A stretch of DNA of 64,000 bases from Synechococcus sp. AG-679-A04 (GTDB lineage: Bacteria; Cyanobacteriota; Cyanobacteriia; PCC-6307; Cyanobiaceae): NCBI GenBank assembly GCA_003210775.1, contig QCUI01000001.1:1-64000 (forward strand). The letters are read 5' to 3'. Under the pieces are notes generated by a model, which was not told the origin of the DNA, did not search any database, and worked only from the letters and a program-made list of their open reading frames with translations. The position numbers and the translations under genes were made by a program. Positions 25,374-35,199 of this stretch are shown in pieces; position 1 is the first letter of the stretch; every line of letters begins with the position of its first letter.

Positions 25374-26852
25374 TCAGGATCTGATCGTGGCGTACAGCGC
25401 CTTGAAGTGGGCCTGCTGTTGCTTGTGATCGATCAGAAGCTCGGGATATCCACGTCGCTCCAGTGCACCGATCTCACCACTGATTAAATCCTTGGTGTTC
25501 ACATGGCGAAGCTCCGGCAACCAGTAACGGATGTAATCAGCTTCGGCGTCGAACTTTGATGCCTGCGTCGCCGGATTGAAAATTCGCAAGGGCTTGGGAT
25601 CCATCCCGCTACTGGCACTCCACTGCCAGCCACCGTTGTTGGCCGCAAGGTCGCCATCCACCTCCAGCTCCATGAACGCCCGCTCGCCCCAGCGCCAATC
25701 GCAGACCAGGTCTTTAACCAGAAAAGAAGCGACGATCATGCGACAGCGGTTGTGCATCCAACCGCTCTGATTGAGCTGACGCATCGCTGCATCGATGATC
25801 GGCATCCCCGTTTGGCCCTCTCTCCAGAAGCCAAACCACTGTTCGTTGTTCTCCCAGGGGAAGCGTCGCCACTGCTCGCGGTAGGGACCATCCGCCAATT
25901 CGGGAAAATGGAACAAGGCCTGCTGGTAAAACTCACGCCAGCCCAACTCCTGCTCCCACACCGTGATCGCATGCTGCTGTTCATCGCTGCGCACGATCTC
26001 TTTGGCGCTCTGAGCAGCACACCAGGCCTGTCTGGGGCTGACCGTGCCAACACTCAGAGCCGCACTCAACGCTGAGGTCCCCTGCTGCCCAGGAAAATTA
26101 CGGTCCGGCTCGTAGCCAAGCAGGGGGCCGTCAGCGAACGTCGCCAACTGGTCCGCTGCTGCGATTTCTCCAGGGCGGCATGGGCACACGTCAGTCCCTG
26201 CGAAGCCATGGCTGCTGTGCAGACGGTCAAGCTCGGACTGTCCCTGGGAACAAAGCCGACCAAGATCGCCTTCTGCAGAGCTGATCTGCTGAAGCTGGGA
26301 CTGCGTCAGATCCTGCAGGCCTTGCGGAGCTTCTGTGGTGCTTGGGCCAAGGCGCTCGACCTGACCACGCCAATTGCGCAGGAAAGGCCCATACACCCGA
26401 TAAGGGTCACCACCACCGGTTTTGAGTGACTCCGGCGCCACCAGCAGCTGGTCCCAGTCAACCAGCAGCTTGCGCCCATCGGTCTGCAAGGCCTTGGCCA
26501 CCTGACGATCACGCTCACGGGCATAGGGCTCTACATCGCGACTCCAAACCACAGTGGGCGCGTTCAAAAGATCTGCCAGCTGCGGCAGCAGTTGAACCGG
26601 GTCACCGGCCAACACCAACAGGCGACTACCGGCCTGGCGCCAGCGCTGTTGCAGTTCGACCAGGCTCTCCACCAGAAACCACAACCGGGCTGGTGCCATC
26701 GGCGGCAGCTGGGGTGGCGGAGTGATCAGAGCCGAATCGAGCACATAAACGCCGGTCACAGCCGGGCCTAGTGATACGGCCGCCTGAAGACCTGAGTTGT
26801 CCGCCAAGCGCAGATCGCGGCGGTGCCAGAACAGCGTGCGAGGGGTACTCAT
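25374..26852 (-). CDS. phrB: Deoxyribodipyrimidine photo-lyase, full length
   Basis: This is a complete two-domain photolyase (492 residues from ATG 26852): the N-terminal antenna domain with FWHRRDLRLADNSGL, LLVLAGDPVQLLPQL and VVWSRDVEPYARERD, and the C-terminal FAD domain with TSALSAALSVGTVSPRQAW, ELGWREFYQQ, TGMPIIDAAMRQL, GWMHNRCRMIVASFL, WRWGERAFM and NNGGWQWSASSGMD. It uses blue light to reverse cyclobutane pyrimidine dimers. The longer frame adds 25 residues that overlap the Nudix gene's end and are not conserved. It lies 14 bases after that gene on the same strand. It coexists with the unusual two-gene photolyase pair 3 kb away. Confidence 0.93.
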   Translation of the reverse strand: MSTPRTLFWHRRDLRLADNSGLQAAVSLGPAVTGVYVLDSALITPPPQLPPMAPARLWFLVESLVELQQRWRQAGSRLLVLAGDPVQLLPQLADLLNAPTVVWSRDVEPYARERDRQVAKALQTDGRKLLVDWDQLLVAPESLKTGGGDPYRVYGPFLRNWRGQVERLGPSTTEAPQGLQDLTQSQLQQISSAEGDLGRLCSQGQSELDRLHSSHGFAGTDVCPCRPGEIAAADQLATFADGPLLGYEPDRNFPGQQGTSALSAALSVGTVSPRQAWCAAQSAKEIVRSDEQQHAITVWEQELGWREFYQQALFHFPELADGPYREQWRRFPWENNEQWFGFWREGQTGMPIIDAAMRQLNQSGWMHNRCRMIVASFLVKDLVCDWRWGERAFMELEVDGDLAANNGGWQWSASSGMDPKPLRIFNPATQASKFDAEADYIRYWLPELRHVNTKDLISGEIGALERRGYPELLIDHKQQQAHFKALYATIRS

Positions 26853-26866
26853 CCTTGGTTGCGAAT

Positions 26867-27427
26867 TCAAAAACCGAGCAATTGCTTGGCCCGATACCAA
26901 GCGGTGACGCTCTTGCCATCGAGCCACTCTTCGCCAGAGCTCAGGCGAGCATCCAGTTCGGCAGGATTCATCTGCAGGACCTCCAGATCCTCATCGTCGT
27001 CACCCGCGGGGGGATTCTCCAGCGCTGTGAGATCCCTGGCCAAGAAGCAATGAATGACCTCATCGGAGTACCCCGGGCAGGGCAGCATTGGACCGAGGGC
27101 ATCCCAGCGAGCGGCGCTGTAGCCCGCTTCTTCCCCGAGCTCCCGCTTCATCGACTCGAGAGGATCTTCTCCGTCCTCCAGCGTGCCGGCCGGGAACTCC
27201 AGCAACCTGGCCTGAACAGCGAAGCGGTACTGACGCAGCACCACCACCTGACCCTCACTCGTGATCGGCACAGCAAGAGATGCACCGGGATGCCGGATGA
27301 TCCCAAAGCTGCCCTCCACTCCCATCGGCAACCTGATGCGGTTGCGTTCGAAGCGCACCTTGCGCGCATCCAGGGCATCGATGGTCTCCAGTAGCTCGTA
27401 AGGCTCTGGAGCCGGCAGCGGGGCCAT
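26867..27427 (-). CDS. Nudix hydrolase (ADP-sugar/ADP-ribose pyrophosphatase-like)
   Basis: The 186-residue product contains a complete Nudix box: GTLEDGEDPLESMKRELGEEAGY satisfies G-x5-E-x7-R-E-x-x-E-E-x-G-U (about residues 80-102). The N-terminal VVVLRQYRFAV and FPAGTLEDGE segments are seen in ADP-ribose/ADP-sugar pyrophosphatases. Such enzymes cleave nucleoside diphosphates linked to another moiety and often clear toxic metabolites. The gene precedes the photolyase and probably is co-transcribed with it. It diverges from the ABC exporter gene, with 26 bases between the two starts. Confidence 0.9.
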   Translation of the reverse strand: MAPLPAPEPYELLETIDALDARKVRFERNRIRLPMGVEGSFGIIRHPGASLAVPITSEGQVVVLRQYRFAVQARLLEFPAGTLEDGEDPLESMKRELGEEAGYSAARWDALGPMLPCPGYSDEVIHCFLARDLTALENPPAGDDDEDLEVLQMNPAELDARLSSGEEWLDGKSVTAWYRAKQLLGF

Positions 27428-27453
27428 GGCTTCTCAGGTCGTTGGGCACCAGC

Positions 27454-29199
27454 ATGGCGGTTGAGCGTCAGGATCGACGGACGACTTTTGCTTCGTTCCG
27501 CATCGCACTGACTGATCAAGCACGGCTGCAGCAGCTGCAGCTCCTGAAAGCTTTGGCGCAGGAAGCGGGATGGCGACATCTGATGTTGCAGTCCCTGTTG
27601 AGCGTGGTCAGCAGCCTGCTGGATATCGCTGGACTTGGGCTGGCCATCAGCCTCTTGCTGAACTCAGGGACAGAATCCGCTGCATCACCGACGCTGCTTA
27701 AAGGGCTGCCCTTGTCGTCCAGCCTGGCCCTGCTGGTGAGCCTGATCCTTGCTCGGGGTCTGATCCAGGCACGCGTGGCCATCAGAAGGGAATGGCTGCG
27801 TTCCGGTTTCACCGACCGGCTTCGGCAGCAGTTGCTACACGAGGTGTTCTCAGCCTCCTCCCGGCAGCTTGATCGGCTTGGCCGAGGTGATCTACTCGCG
27901 CTGCTGATGGCCGATATCACTCGCTCTGCCATGAGCCTGGATCAAGCCTTGCGCATGGTTCAGGCCTTGCTGGCGATGCTGATCTACCTCATCAGCGTGC
28001 TGTTCGTGGGGCGCACCGCAGCCTGGCCGCTGCTGCTGGCGCTGGCGGCAACCGCCGGCGCGGCCCTGGTGAAGCGATCCGGCAGTTGGGGACTAGGCAG
28101 GATCCAGAGCCGTCTGAATGCAGCCCTGCAACGCACCGTTGGGGATGGCCTACATGGACTCAAAGCCTTGCGTGCCGCTGCCGCTGAAGACTGGCTCCTA
28201 AACCGCTTTGCGCAGGAGACGGCCAAAGGCCGCTGGTTGCTGAAAGAACGCGTGCGCAGACGAGCGGGCTACAACGCCTGGCGCGACACGCTGGTGGTGG
28301 CCATTGCTGGCATCTGGATGCTGAGGCAGGGGGATGCGCTCACGGCTGAAGTGCTGGCCACAACACTGGTGCTGTCCTACCGAGCCGGCACATCCCTCAG
28401 TGCAGTGGTGCTAGCCCGACGCCTTTGCCTGGGAAATCTGCCTGGATATGAGGCTCTGCGTGAGCGTCGCCATCAACTGCGGTCCAATCCTGCACAGACC
28501 AGTGGCACTCCTCTAAGCGAACACTCTCTGCCAAGACTCGAACTGGAACGCTGGAGCCAGCTTCACTGGCAAAGCACAGACCTTGAAGCCCTTGAGCCGA
28601 CATCGATCAGTCTTCAACCGCAGCGCCTGGTCGTGATCACAGGGGCTTCAGGCTGTGGCAAAACCAAGCTTCTGGATCGATTCAGCGGACTTGGAGACGA
28701 AGAAAATAGCTGCTGGTCAATCCACTGCCATGAGCAGACGTTGCGGCTCTCTGGTCTGCCCGCTGCTCAGCAGCTGCGAGGTCTCATCGCCTGTGCACCA
28801 CAACATGCGGTGCTGTTGGAAGCAAGCCTGCGCGACAACCTGCTGCTTGGCGCTGATCTTCCAGACCAGATCATTGAGGAATGGCTGCATCGCTTAGGCC
28901 TCAGCCATCTGCTCGACCGGCAAGACGGGCTCCGTTCCCCCATGTCGCTCGCCCAGATGCCCTTCTCAGGTGGTGAACTGCATCGACTCGGCCTATTGCG
29001 TGCCTGGCTGCGCAGCCGACCGGTGGAAGTGCTGGATGAGCCCACAGCATTTCTCGATGCCAGCGCCAGCCAGATAGTGCGTGATGTAATCCATGAACGG
29101 TCGCGAGAGCGACTAGTGCTGATCAGCAGCCACGACCCGGCTCTGCTGAAGCAAGCCGATGTGGTGATCGAACTGACCTCTGCAGTGATCAAGATCTGA
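27454..29199 (+). CDS. ABC transporter, fused permease and ATPase (exporter type)
   Basis: The 581-residue protein fuses an N-terminal six-helix ABC exporter domain to a C-terminal nucleotide-binding domain. Hydrophobic helices are seen around residues 35-60, 85-105, 165-185, 190-205, 270-290 and 300-320. The ATPase has Walker A GASGCGKT, the signature FSGGELHR in place of LSGGQ, Walker B VEVLDEPTA with the catalytic Glu, and an H-loop SSHDP. The ATG at 27454 is preferred over TTG 27442. It probably works as a homodimer. The cargo (lipid, peptide or drug) is not readable. Tail-to-tail with folK, it leaves just one base between the two stop codons. Confidence 0.88.
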   Translation: MAVERQDRRTTFASFRIALTDQARLQQLQLLKALAQEAGWRHLMLQSLLSVVSSLLDIAGLGLAISLLLNSGTESAASPTLLKGLPLSSSLALLVSLILARGLIQARVAIRREWLRSGFTDRLRQQLLHEVFSASSRQLDRLGRGDLLALLMADITRSAMSLDQALRMVQALLAMLIYLISVLFVGRTAAWPLLLALAATAGAALVKRSGSWGLGRIQSRLNAALQRTVGDGLHGLKALRAAAAEDWLLNRFAQETAKGRWLLKERVRRRAGYNAWRDTLVVAIAGIWMLRQGDALTAEVLATTLVLSYRAGTSLSAVVLARRLCLGNLPGYEALRERRHQLRSNPAQTSGTPLSEHSLPRLELERWSQLHWQSTDLEALEPTSISLQPQRLVVITGASGCGKTKLLDRFSGLGDEENSCWSIHCHEQTLRLSGLPAAQQLRGLIACAPQHAVLLEASLRDNLLLGADLPDQIIEEWLHRLGLSHLLDRQDGLRSPMSLAQMPFSGGELHRLGLLRAWLRSRPVEVLDEPTAFLDASASQIVRDVIHERSRERLVLISSHDPALLKQADVVIELTSAVIKI

Positions 29200-29200
29200 T

Positions 29201-29725
29201 TTAGGGACGCCAGTCAACTGATCGCTGCATGGCTGCCAACAGGGGCTCGAGAACAAATTGGCGCAGGTGTAGGCGGGGGTGAGGCAAGACCAGACGCGGA
29301 TGCTCGAGACGCCATTCCCCCCAAAAGAGAAGGTCCAAATCGAGACTGCGCGGACCCCATGGCAGCTCCTGGTCTCGATCACGGCCGAAACGTCGCTCAA
29401 GCTGATGCAGCTCCGTGAGCAACTCCAACGCCGCGGCCTCCGCGGCAGGGCGTTGCACCCCTTCGATGAGCACCACGGCATTGGAGTACAGCGGCTGACC
29501 TGCAGGCCCACCCACAGGAACCGTCTCAAACAGTGGCGACCAGGAGCATCGAAGCTGTCCCGCAGCAGCCATGGCCCAAGGGATTACAAGCTGCTCCAAT
29601 TGAGGACGCACCGTGATCAGCGTCTGACGAGGCGCACCCGCGGCACTAGGCAGGTTCGCCCCAAGGGCGATGGCAAGACAATGAGCCTGATCAGCGAGAC
29701 TGGCGCTCACGCGCAGGGCCGGCAA
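29201..29725 (-). CDS. folK: 2-amino-4-hydroxy-6-hydroxymethyldihydropteridine diphosphokinase
   Basis: FolK transfers pyrophosphate to the pterin precursor in folate biosynthesis. The 174-residue product begins (from a TTG at 29725) with [12 protein letters not shown], the conserved N-terminal strand; the middle contains [13 protein letters not shown] and [25 protein letters not shown], whose R-DLDLL core binds the two magnesium ions; [16 protein letters not shown] closes the active site. Alternative starts within about 15 residues upstream of CLAIALG are possible. It diverges from chlD with starts only about 6 bases apart, and it is convergent with the ABC exporter. Confidence 0.92.
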   Translation of the reverse strand: MPALRVSASLADQAHCLAIALGANLPSAAGAPRQTLITVRPQLEQLVIPWAMAAAGQLRCSWSPLFETVPVGGPAGQPLYSNAVVLIEGVQRPAAEAAALELLTELHQLERRFGRDRDQELPWGPRSLDLDLLFWGEWRLEHPRLVLPHPRLHLRQFVLEPLLAAMQRSVDWRP

Positions 29726-29731
29726 ACATTC

Positions 29732-31888
29732 ATGGTTTCAGGTGGAGGGGTCGCCAGCAGTACGGCCAGCACAGCTGCTCAGGAACAGGCGAGCCGTGCC
29801 TTCCCATTGGCAGCCATCACAGGCCATGGAACGCTGAAACTGTCGCTGATGCTGGCAGCAGTGGACCCGGCTCTGGGGGGCGTGATCATCGCCGGAGGGC
29901 GAGGAACCGGCAAATCGGTTCTGGCACGAGGGCTGCACGCCCTGCTGCCACCGATCGAGGTGCTGGATCAGGAGAGCGCCGATGTGCCTGCGGGGCCGGG
30001 GCTCAACCTCGACCCGAGCCGACCCGAGGAATGGGAGGAGAACTGGCGCGAGCGGCTGAGCAACGAACCACCCTCCAAGGTGATTCCCGCTCCCTTCGTG
30101 CAGGTTCCCCTCGGCATCACCGAAGACCGCCTTGTTGGTGCCGTCGACGTGGCCGCATCACTGGCCAGCGGCAGCGCTGTCTTCCAGCCGGGGTTGCTCG
30201 CAGAAGCTCACCGCGGGGTGCTGTACGTCGATGAGCTCAACCTGCTCGATGACGGCATCATCAATCTTTTGCTGGCAGCGGTCGGCGCTGGCGAAAACCA
30301 GGTGGAACGGGAAGGCCTCAGCCTCAGTCACCCCTGCAGGCCGCTGCTGATCGCCACCTACAACCCCGAAGAGGGCAATGTCCGCGACCACCTGCTCGAC
30401 CGCTTTGCGATCGCCCTCTCAGCCAACCAACTGGTGAGCACCGAGGAACGCGTCGAAATCACCAATGCAGTGCTGAGCCATGGTCAGTGCAGCCGCAGTT
30501 TCTCCGAGCGCTGGAAAGAGGAGACTGATGCTCTGGCCACCCAGCTTCTGCTGGCCCGTCAGTGGCTGCCAGACGTGCGTATCAGCCGCGAGCAAATCGA
30601 GTACCTCGTGACCGAAGCGCTTCGCGGTGGCGTGGAAGGCCACCGATCCGAGCTCTATGCCGTACGCGTCGCCAGAGCCCATGCAGCCCTCAGTGGCCGT
30701 GAACAGGTCGAAGCGGACGACCTGCAGGTGGCTGTAGCCCTGGTCATCGCCCCGCGTGCGTCGCAACTGCCACCGCCAGATCAACAGATGGAGCCACCGC
30801 CGCCACCGGACGCAGGCGAGCAGAACCCGGAAAACCAACCGCCTCCGCCGCAAGGCACTGATCAGGATCAGACCGACTCGCCCGAAGACGACTCCAACGA
30901 CGAAGACGAGAACCGCGAAGACGACAATCGCGAAGACGACAATCGCGACGAGGACGATGACGAGTCGGACCAGGACGAAGCACCGCCCTCGGTTCCAGAG
31001 GAATTCATGCTCGATCCGGAGGCGGTGTCCATCGATCCCGACCTGCTGCTGTTCAATGCAGCCAAGAGCAAAAGCGGAAGCAGCGGCAGTCGTTCGGTGG
31101 TGCTCAGCGACAGCCGTGGCCGCTATGTGAAACCGATGCTGCCCAGGGGGCCCGTGCGGCGCATCGCCGTGGATGCCACGCTGCGCGCGGCGGCGCCCTA
31201 TCAAAAGGCAAGGCGCGAACGCCATCCGGGGCGCAACGTGATCGTTGAGGAATCCGATCTGCGCGCCAAGCTGTTGCAGCGCCAGGCCGGTGCCTTAGTG
31301 ATTTTCCTGGTGGATGCCAGCGGCTCCATGGCCCTGAACCGTATGCAGAGCGCCAAAGGTGCCGTGATTCGGCTGCTCACCGAGGCGTATGAAAACCGCG
31401 ACGAAGTGGCGCTGATCCCCTTCCGAGGCGATCAGGCCGAGGTGCTGCTGCCGCCCACACGCTCGATCACCGCAGCGCGCCGGCGGCTGGAATCGATGCC
31501 CTGCGGCGGCGGATCACCGTTGGCCCACGGACTGACCCAGGCAGCCCGTGTTGGCGCTAACGCCCTGGCAACAGGCGATCTGGGCCAGGTTGTAGTGGTG
31601 GCCATCACCGATGGGCGTGGCAACGTGCCCCTCAGCACCTCCCTAGGCCAGCCTGAACTGGAAGGCGAAGAGAAGCCTGACCTCAAACAGGAAGTGCTGG
31701 ATGTAGCGACGCGCTACCGCATGCTGGGAATCAAGCTTTTAGTAATCGACACCGAACGCAAATTCATTGGCAGTGGCATGGGCAAAGACCTGGCCGAAGC
31801 CGCCGGGGGCAAATACGTGCAGCTCCCCAAAGCCAGTGATCAAGCGATCGCGGCCATTGCCATGGATGCCATCAACGCCGTGACCTGA
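29732..31888 (+). CDS. chlD: Magnesium chelatase subunit D
   Basis: ChlD works with ChlI and ChlH to insert magnesium into protoporphyrin IX at the start of chlorophyll synthesis. With the ATG at 29732 the protein has 718 residues, the usual size. Domains in order: an AAA+ module with Walker A GGRGTGKS (about 55-62) and [13 protein letters not shown]; a long linker that is first proline-rich ([19 protein letters not shown]) and then strongly acidic (about 345-420); and a C-terminal von Willebrand A domain with the MIDAS motif DASGSMA (about 525-531). The open frame upstream reaches 29279 but is antisense to folK and adds nothing recognisable. An earlier ATG at 29681 is possible. A low-complexity 15-bp direct repeat encodes part of the acidic linker. 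Confidence 0.95.
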   Translation: MVSGGGVASSTASTAAQEQASRAFPLAAITGHGTLKLSLMLAAVDPALGGVIIAGGRGTGKSVLARGLHALLPPIEVLDQESADVPAGPGLNLDPSRPEEWEENWRERLSNEPPSKVIPAPFVQVPLGITEDRLVGAVDVAASLASGSAVFQPGLLAEAHRGVLYVDELNLLDDGIINLLLAAVGAGENQVEREGLSLSHPCRPLLIATYNPEEGNVRDHLLDRFAIALSANQLVSTEERVEITNAVLSHGQCSRSFSERWKEETDALATQLLLARQWLPDVRISREQIEYLVTEALRGGVEGHRSELYAVRVARAHAALSGREQVEADDLQVAVALVIAPRASQLPPPDQQMEPPPPPDAGEQNPENQPPPPQGTDQDQTDSPEDDSNDEDENREDDNREDDNRDEDDDESDQDEAPPSVPEEFMLDPEAVSIDPDLLLFNAAKSKSGSSGSRSVVLSDSRGRYVKPMLPRGPVRRIAVDATLRAAAPYQKARRERHPGRNVIVEESDLRAKLLQRQAGALVIFLVDASGSMALNRMQSAKGAVIRLLTEAYENRDEVALIPFRGDQAEVLLPPTRSITAARRRLESMPCGGGSPLAHGLTQAARVGANALATGDLGQVVVVAITDGRGNVPLSTSLGQPELEGEEKPDLKQEVLDVATRYRMLGIKLLVIDTERKFIGSGMGKDLAEAAGGKYVQLPKASDQAIAAIAMDAINAVT

Positions 31889-31897
31889 TCCACAGAC

Positions 31898-32827
31898 CTA
31901 CTTCGAGCCACCCGTTTGGGCGGGGTAGACCTCCTCGAACAGGGTGCCGAGTCCGATCATCAGGCTGCGTAAACCCTTCATGAAACGGGGGTCATCGGTG
32001 AGCTGTTCGATATCACCACCCACCTGGTCGATGCGAGCCGTGAGCTCACGGGCATTGGTCACCGTCTGCTTCAGATCACTGACTGTTTCTGGGTTATCGA
32101 TGGCCCCTGCCAAGTTGTTGATATGGGCCGCAGCAGCGGCAGCCTCCGCAGTGGCCCTATTCAGATTTTCAATAGTGGGCTTGGCTCTGGCCACTTCAGC
32201 GCGCAGCTGATGGACCAGCGTGTCGACATTTTCAGCCGCCACATCAGCCGTATTCAAAAACTTGGAAGCGTCCTGACTGGTGATCCCGAACTGCTTGGTG
32301 GACTCCACCAGCTGGGGGATCAGATTCGACTTCTCAGCCTGATTGAGCAGCTGCTCCAGGGAGGCAGTCACGGTGGAAAGACTGGCCGCTGACTCGCCAG
32401 GGACGGTTGCACCGTTGCAAAGGATTCCGCTGTTGCGACAACGGCCTGATTTCGGCATTGGCGCGTTCTTCGGGAGCGGCGCACCGGTTGTGACCAGTTC
32501 AACCTGTGAATCGCCCCCCAATAGTGATGCCGAGGAGACCGTTGCCTTGACGGGCAAAGGCAACTTCAGGTCATCAGCATTGATCTCAAGCGTTGCTTTC
32601 ACCGACATCGGAGTGACATCAACGGATCGGACCGTGCCCACCATGATTCCCCGGAAGGTCACGGGGGAACGGGCCGCCAGTCCTCCGGCATTGGCGAAGT
32701 CTGCGGTCACAGTCCAGGTCTCCGACCCCAGACGCACACCTCTAAGCCACAGCATGGTGCCAGCAAATCCTGCAATCGCTCCAACGATCGAAAACCCCAC
32801 AAGGGCTTCACGGACACTACGGCGCAT
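31898..32827 (-). CDS. MCE/MlaD family lipid-transport protein
   Basis: The 309-residue product has one N-terminal membrane helix (LVGFSIVGAIAGFAGTMLWL, about 9-28), then a single MCE domain: TVTADFANAGGLAARSPVTFRGIMVGTV and a later LLGGDSQVELV. The rest is a long helical region that begins after a Cys-containing loop (GRCRNSGILCNG) and is rich in Ala, Asn and Gln, typical of MCE proteins whose helices form a channel. In gram-negative bacteria the MlaD subunit carries phospholipids between membranes. In plants the related TGD2 acts in lipid import. It follows the ATPase gene by 3 bases, so the pair forms one operon. No MlaE-type permease gene is adjacent in this window. Confidence 0.85.
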   Translation of the reverse strand: MRRSVREALVGFSIVGAIAGFAGTMLWLRGVRLGSETWTVTADFANAGGLAARSPVTFRGIMVGTVRSVDVTPMSVKATLEINADDLKLPLPVKATVSSASLLGGDSQVELVTTGAPLPKNAPMPKSGRCRNSGILCNGATVPGESAASLSTVTASLEQLLNQAEKSNLIPQLVESTKQFGITSQDASKFLNTADVAAENVDTLVHQLRAEVARAKPTIENLNRATAEAAAAAAHINNLAGAIDNPETVSDLKQTVTNARELTARIDQVGGDIEQLTDDPRFMKGLRSLMIGLGTLFEEVYPAQTGGSK

Positions 32828-32830
32828 GGC

Positions 32831-33700
32831 TCATTGATCGGAGGGCTGCATCGGTCCGCGCAGGTTACCCGTCCTGAACTGAACGACATAGGGGTTATCG
32901 GTGGAGCGATACTCATCGACCGAGCCGTCCCACTGGAAACGGCCGCCATAGAGCATCACAATCCGTTCGGCTGAACGCTCGATGGTGCTGTGCACATGAC
33001 TCACCACAACCGAGCAGCCGCGGGCCACGGTGGTGGTCTTCACGATCAGATCCTCAATGCGGGTTGAGGCCACAGGATCAAGCCCTGCCGTCGGCTCGTC
33101 GTACAGCAGCAGAGGCATCGCGCCCTCTTCGCGATCGGGATCATCAATCAGAGCCCTGGCAAAGCTCACCCGTTTCTGCATGCCACCACTGAGCTGACCA
33201 GGATATTGATCAGCCACATCATTCAGTCCAACAGCCTCAAGACACTGCTGCACGCGCTCACGAATTTGGGGAGCTGTCATGCGCCCAAGACGCATCAATA
33301 GAAAGCCGACGTTTTCTTCAACCGTGAGCGAGGCCAGCAATGCAGGGTTTTGAAACACCAGACGCACATCCGGCGGACGGCGCTGATCCAGGCGCAAGTA
33401 CTCCTGCAATTCACCAAATAGGCGCAGTTCACCGGCTGTAGGGACCTGCAATCCAGCCAACAATCGCAGCACCGTGGATTTGCCAGCTCCTGAAGGCCCC
33501 ACCACGGCAATGCGCTCTCCTGGCTGCATGCAGAGCGACACATCGTCCAGCACAGGCTTGGATCCCCACTGCATCGTGAGGCCACGCATCTCCACCACTG
33601 GGGTCTGGGTTGCTGGAGATGTCGAATCCAGCCTGGTCTGCACGGAGCGATTGCGCGTTACAGGCCCATCTTGCCCTGTTTGCACCACTCCTGTTTGCAC
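32831..33700 (-). CDS. ABC ATPase, MlaF-type
   Basis: This 289-residue ATPase (GTG start 33700) has a roughly 35-residue variable N-terminal tail before the conserved ATPase core. Walker A GPSGAGKST (about 73-81), the Q-loop VFQNPALLAS, the signature LSGGMQKR, Walker B LLLYDEPTAGLDP and the H-loop VVSHV are all present. The LSGGMQKR signature and the closely following MCE gene (3 bases) argue for the Mla/TGD-type phospholipid system. The product is expected to bind the cytoplasmic face of a permease that is encoded elsewhere. A later internal start (Met at MRGLTMQWG) cannot be excluded. Confidence 0.88.
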   Translation of the reverse strand: MQTGVVQTGQDGPVTRNRSVQTRLDSTSPATQTPVVEMRGLTMQWGSKPVLDDVSLCMQPGERIAVVGPSGAGKSTVLRLLAGLQVPTAGELRLFGELQEYLRLDQRRPPDVRLVFQNPALLASLTVEENVGFLLMRLGRMTAPQIRERVQQCLEAVGLNDVADQYPGQLSGGMQKRVSFARALIDDPDREEGAMPLLLYDEPTAGLDPVASTRIEDLIVKTTTVARGCSVVVSHVHSTIERSAERIVMLYGGRFQWDGSVDEYRSTDNPYVVQFRTGNLRGPMQPSDQ

Positions 33701-33775
33701 TGATAGGGATGGCCATCAGGAACAACTTCCTTACAGTTCACTCATCGCAAGGGAAGCGACGACCCTGGCCCCGGA

Positions 33776-35188
33776 TTGCACTTGACCAGCCCCAGCCATC
33801 GCGGACGCCGTCAACGCATCCGGGCCATGCAGGCCGAACGGCAGCGCGATCTGATGCTGCGTTCCCGCCGAGCCGTGCGTTGGCTGCAACCAGGTCTGGT
33901 GGTGAAGCGCTGGCTACTCACCTCAGGGATTGGCCTGATGTTGGCCCTGCTCGGTGCTGCCGTCTGGGCCGACTTACAGCCGATCTACTGGATGCTCTGG
34001 GCCATCCAGGAATCCCTGAGCTGGATCACAAGAGTGATGCCAAGGGGCATTACCGGGCCGTTGGTGCTGCTCGTGGGAGTCGGGCTGCTGCTCTGGGGGC
34101 AGAGCCGCAGCTTCGGCTCCATCCAGCAGGCCCTGGCTCCAGAAAAAGACACCGTGCTGGTGGATGCGCTGCGCGCCAAAAGCCGCCTCAACCGTGGTCC
34201 AAACATCGTCGCCATCGGCGGCGGCACCGGGCTGTCCACGCTGCTGAGTGGCCTCAAGCGCTACAGCAGCCACATCACGGCCATCGTCACCGTGGCTGAC
34301 GATGGTGGCAGCAGCGGCGTGCTGCGACGAGAGCTGGGCGTGCAGCCACCTGGCGACATCCGCAACTGTCTGGCCGCGTTATCCACCGAAGAACCGTTGC
34401 TGACCCGTCTGTTCCAGTACCGGTTCTCTGCCGGCGGCGGTCTCGAAGGTCATAGCTTCGGCAATCTGTTCCTGTCGGCACTCACCGCCATCACTGGCAG
34501 CCTGGAAACCGCGATCACCGCCTCAAGCCGCGTGCTGGCGGTGCAGGGCCAGGTGGTGCCCGCCACGAATGTAGATGTGCGGCTTTGGGCGGAACTAGAA
34601 GACGGTCGCCGCATCGAAGGCGAATCGGCGATCGGCAAGGCACCAAGTCCGATCGTTCGTCTGGGCTGCCTGCCTGAACGTCCGCCAGCACTGCCGAGGG
34701 CTCTTGAAGCCATTGCACAAGCCGATCTGATTTTGCTGGGCCCAGGCAGCCTTTACACCTCACTACTGCCCAATCTGCTGGTCCCTGAACTGGTGACCGC
34801 TATCCAACGCAGCCGCGCACCCAGGCTTTACATCTGCAATCTGATGACGCAGCCCGGAGAAACGGATGGTCTGGATGTGAGCGGACATCTGAGGGCGATC
34901 GAAGCGCAACTGGCCTCACTCGGCATCAGCCGTCGACTGTTTGATGCTGTGCTCGCTCAAGAGCCCATTCGACAATCGCCGCTGATCAAGCATTACCGCT
35001 CACGCGGGGCTGAGCCGGTGACCTGCAACCGCCGCGAGCTAGAAGCTGAGGGATACGACGTGATGGAAGCACCACTGCAGGGCAGCCGGCCTACAGCAAC
35101 CCTGCGTCATGACCCCCGCAGCTTGGCCCTGGGAGTGATGCGCTTTTACAGAAGGTACAAAGCAGAAAGAACGTCTGCTACGAGTTAA
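33776..35188 (+). CDS. YvcK/CofD-like protein with N-terminal membrane anchor
   Basis: The C-terminal 310 residues match the YvcK (gluconeogenesis factor, CofD-like) family: VAIGGGTGLSTLLSGLK (about 143-159), VTVADDGGSSGVLRRELG, PPGDIRNCLAAL, GHSFGNLFLSAL and GPGSLYTSLLPNLLV. YvcK proteins bind UDP-sugars and influence carbon flux and cell-wall synthesis; the CofD relative is a phosphotransferase. Unlike the cytoplasmic Bacillus protein, this one has two hydrophobic segments before the core (WLLTSGIGLMLALLGAAVW and GPLVLLVGVGLLLWG), which suggests a membrane anchor, as seen in many cyanobacterial homologues. The start is TTG 33776 or ATG 33827; the difference lies in an unconserved basic segment. 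Confidence 0.85.
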   Translation: MHLTSPSHRGRRQRIRAMQAERQRDLMLRSRRAVRWLQPGLVVKRWLLTSGIGLMLALLGAAVWADLQPIYWMLWAIQESLSWITRVMPRGITGPLVLLVGVGLLLWGQSRSFGSIQQALAPEKDTVLVDALRAKSRLNRGPNIVAIGGGTGLSTLLSGLKRYSSHITAIVTVADDGGSSGVLRRELGVQPPGDIRNCLAALSTEEPLLTRLFQYRFSAGGGLEGHSFGNLFLSALTAITGSLETAITASSRVLAVQGQVVPATNVDVRLWAELEDGRRIEGESAIGKAPSPIVRLGCLPERPPALPRALEAIAQADLILLGPGSLYTSLLPNLLVPELVTAIQRSRAPRLYICNLMTQPGETDGLDVSGHLRAIEAQLASLGISRRLFDAVLAQEPIRQSPLIKHYRSRGAEPVTCNRRELEAEGYDVMEAPLQGSRPTATLRHDPRSLALGVMRFYRRYKAERTSATS

Positions 35189-35199
35189 AACTCTCCGAC

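Noticed and set aside
29279-29731. Upstream extension of the chlD frame
   Set aside because: It runs antisense through folK and is basic and unconserved; ChlD of normal length starts at 29732.
30905-30975. Short direct repeats in chlD that look like a repeat array
   Set aside because: They code for the acidic Asp/Glu linker of ChlD and have no spacers, so they are not a CRISPR array.
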